Positions 42,634-43,874 of a stretch of 43,874 bases of DNA are shown here, one piece after another. The notes under the pieces were generated by a model. The model was given only the letters and a program-made list of their open reading frames with translations. It had not been told where the DNA came from and made no database searches. The position numbers and the translations under genes were made by a program. Source of the stretch: Bryobacteraceae bacterium (GTDB taxonomy: Bacteria; Acidobacteriota; Terriglobia; Bryobacterales; Bryobacteraceae); assembly GCA_014860455.1 (NCBI GenBank), contig JACZJQ010000348.1, positions 1-43,874 on the forward strand, in the 5' to 3' direction. Position 1 is the first letter of the stretch, and each line of letters begins with the position of its first letter.

Positions 42634-43313
42634 ACCAAACCGACGCCGGATTCAAGCAGGCGCAGCGGGTCCACGGCAGCATGCTGGCGCGCGGGGAGAA
42701 GCGGCTGCTGGTCTGGATCGCTGAACGGATGCCGCGATGGGTGAACTCGGACCATCTGACGGGTCTGGGGCTGGCGGCGATGGCCCTCGCGGGTGTCTCC
42801 TACGCCCTGTCCGCCAGGTCGCCGCAATGGCTTTGGGTGGTGAACGCGGCGCTGGTGCTGAACTGGTTTGGCGACAGCCTGGACGGGACGGTGGCGCGGG
42901 TGCGGGATGCGCAGCGGCCGCGCTACGGGTTCTATGTTGACCACGTTGTGGACGCGGTCTGCGCCACGATGATGCTGACGGGACTGGGACTGTCGCCGTG
43001 GATGTCGTTTCCGGTGGCGATGGCCATCCTGATCGTCTATCTGCTGCTCTCGGTGGAGAGTTATCTGGCCACCTACGCCATTGGCGCGTTCCATATCTCG
43101 CATTTCGGCTTCGGGCCAACTGAGTTGCGGATCCTGCTGATCGTGGGTAACCTCTTCCTGCTGTGCCGGGGCGGGTGGGCCGATATCGCGGGTGAGCGGT
43201 TCCTGATGTTCGACGTGGGCGGAGCGATCGCGGCCGTGGCCATGGGGGTCACATTCCTGATCGCCGCCGGGCGGAACACAATGCGGCTTTACAGGGAGGA
43301 GACACGGCGTTGA
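42630..43313 (+). CDS. CDP-alcohol phosphatidyltransferase-family membrane enzyme
   Basis: A 227-residue integral membrane enzyme of the CDP-alcohol phosphotransferase family. The full signature D(x)2DG(x)2AR(x)8G(x)3D(x)3D is present: DSLDGTVAR (82-90), then GFYVDHVVD (100-108). Helices flank it on both sides (six or so). It transfers a phospho-alcohol from CDP-diacylglycerol or another CDP-alcohol, making phospholipids such as phosphatidylglycerol or inositol phosphate lipids; the family does not reveal which. I use the ATG at 42630; an open extension upstream is not family-like. It overlaps the GtrA-like gene by four bases. Confidence 0.88.
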   Translation: MNQTDAGFKQAQRVHGSMLARGEKRLLVWIAERMPRWVNSDHLTGLGLAAMALAGVSYALSARSPQWLWVVNAALVLNWFGDSLDGTVARVRDAQRPRYGFYVDHVVDAVCATMMLTGLGLSPWMSFPVAMAILIVYLLLSVESYLATYAIGAFHISHFGFGPTELRILLIVGNLFLLCRGGWADIAGERFLMFDVGGAIAAVAMGVTFLIAAGRNTMRLYREETRR

Positions 43314-43735
43314 CCGCAACAGAACCCGCCGTCTGGCGCAGATTTGTCCGGTTCAACGCCGTCGGCGCGACAGGGATCGGCGTTCAACTGGCCGTACTCG
43401 CCCTGCTGAAATCCGGTTTTGGGCTGCACTATCTCTGGGCGACGGCGCTGGCGGTGGAAGCGGCGGTTCTGAACAACTACTTCTGGCACGTGAAGTGGAC
43501 TTGGCGCGAACGTGCGGTCCGCCCGGCCGTGGCTGGACATGCCGTGCGGATGCTGAAGTTCCACCTCGGCAACGGAGCGGTCTCGCTGGTGGTGAACCTG
43601 CTGCTGATGCGCTGGCTGGCAGGATCGCTGGGCATGAACTACCTGGCCGCCAATGTCCTGGCCATCGCCGCCGGCGGCATTGCCAATTTCCTGATCAGCG
43701 ACCGGCTGGTTTTCCTCTCCCGAAATTCGTCCTGA
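43310..43735 (+). CDS. GtrA-family membrane protein
   Basis: A 141-residue four-helix membrane protein of the GtrA/DPMS family. Seen: VRFNAVGATGIGVQLAVLALL, the charged loop LNNYFWHVKWTWRER, then LKFHLGNGAVSLVVNLLLMRWL and VLAIAAGGIANFLISDRLVF. Family members act in flipping or anchoring polyprenol-phosphate sugars for cell-surface glycans. The start is TTG at 43310 overlapping the CDP-alcohol gene. The intron boundary lies one base past its stop. Together with that enzyme it may modify envelope lipids. Confidence 0.88.
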   Translation: MTATEPAVWRRFVRFNAVGATGIGVQLAVLALLKSGFGLHYLWATALAVEAAVLNNYFWHVKWTWRERAVRPAVAGHAVRMLKFHLGNGAVSLVVNLLLMRWLAGSLGMNYLAANVLAIAAGGIANFLISDRLVFLSRNSS

Positions 43736-43775
43736 AATCGGGATAGGGGGAAGCCTCGCGGCTCCTCCCCTCCCA

Positions 43776-43810
43776 CACCACCGGACATGCGGGTCCGCAT
43801 CCGGCGGTTC
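43776..43810 (-). ncRNA. Group II intron domain V
   Basis: Catalytic domain V of the intron, about 35 nt. Lower stem CCGCC with GGTGG, upper stem TGCG with CGCA around a GACC loop, and the catalytic triad CGC in the 5' strand. Position immediately after the reverse-transcriptase stop and before a domain VI stem is as in typical group II introns. Confidence 0.8.
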
Positions 43811-43821
43811 GGCGGGTTGAG

Positions 43822-43874
43822 CTATCCGCCTACAGTCAGTCTCGGAATCCCGAGCGAGTCGAAGTAGGCATTCG
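43822..43874 (-). CDS. C-terminal end of the group II intron reverse transcriptase (partial)
   Basis: Only 16 residues are visible: NAYFDSLGIPRLTVGG then stop at 43822-43824. YFDSLGIPRL matches the C-terminal end common to group II intron-encoded reverse transcriptases/maturases (LtrA family). The rest of the gene lies to the right of the window. The upstream reading is in frame and followed directly by domain V. Confidence 0.78.
   Translation of the reverse strand, partial: NAYFDSLGIPRLTVGG

Larger units (their letters stand above)
43737..43874 (-). mobile_element. 3' end of a group II intron (class C-like), running off the right edge
   Basis: Minus-strand reading gives the end of an intron-encoded reverse transcriptase, then domain V at 43810-43776 (GAACCGCCGGATGCGG then ACCCGCATGTCCGGTGGTG), then domain VI up to about 43737 with a long G/C stem (GGGAGGGGAGGAGCC paired with GGCTTCCCCC) and ending ...CTATCCCGAT. 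The domain V pattern (CCGCC/GGTGG lower stem with CGC triad and the upper TGCG/CGCA stem) is what class C introns show. The 3' exon begins TTTCAGG, a T-rich junction consistent with insertion near a terminator. The 5' part lies beyond the window. It ends one base beyond the GtrA-like stop. Confidence 0.85.

Overview
The window is GC-rich, densely coding chromosomal DNA. It most likely comes from an acidobacterium of the Solibacter/Bryobacter type. The evidence is the set of lineage-flavoured families: a PadR repressor next to a very long FtsX/MacB-like orphan permease (36.1-39.1 kb), a secreted VWA protein of the acidobacterial type (35.0-36.0 kb), a single-chain LptF-LptG fusion, secreted TldD/PmbA partners, and secreted sulfatase, GH27, Gfo/Idh and Tat-exported TIM-barrel proteins. 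No rRNA, tRNA or CRISPR array was seen.

Layout. 0-2.9 kb is accessory-like: the N-terminal part of a primase-polymerase runs off the left edge, with a small coupled ORF, an auto-inhibited Fic AMP-transferase preceded by a cluster of short repeats, and a Dabb-domain protein. 3.2-5.1 kb holds a GT2 glycosyltransferase followed by a STELLO-like glycosyltransferase. 5.1-16.0 kb is a long minus-strand block: response regulator, TldD, PmbA/TldE, LptFG fusion, AddB-like nuclease, then a GH27 alpha-galactosidase. From TldD to AddB the genes overlap or nearly touch, so they probably form one operon. 16.1-19.7 kb (plus strand) has an orphan CpaE/TadZ-like ATPase, then an APH-fold kinase translationally coupled to an enolase paralogue with altered catalytic residues. 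19.6-24.6 kb holds a SET-domain protein, malate dehydrogenase, phosphate acetyltransferase, a histone-deacetylase-fold enzyme and a sulfatase.

24.7-30.3 kb is a compact plus-strand run for cytochrome oxidase maturation and envelope work: CtaA-like, CtaB, ABC ATPase, ABC-2 permease, SCO, DUF420, a methyltransferase and Lgt. 30.3-36.0 kb has a secreted Gfo/Idh oxidoreductase, a secreted 1128-residue protein of unknown function and a VWA protein, closed by a clear intrinsic terminator. 36.0-39.1 kb is the PadR/permease pair behind a strong promoter embedded in an extended dyad. 39.1-42.5 kb (minus) has a di-iron RIC-like protein lacking its cysteine motif, a Tat-exported TIM-barrel protein and MetY. 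42.6-43.7 kb has a CDP-alcohol phosphatidyltransferase and a GtrA-like protein. The right edge is the 3' end of a group II intron (domains V and VI plus the last codons of its reverse transcriptase) on the minus strand.

Best candidates for something new: the kinase/enolase-paralogue pair (17.35-19.65 kb), the repeat-flanked Fic gene, the secreted TldD/TldE pair fused into an Lpt/nuclease operon, the 1128-residue protein with its VWA partner, and the RIC variant.
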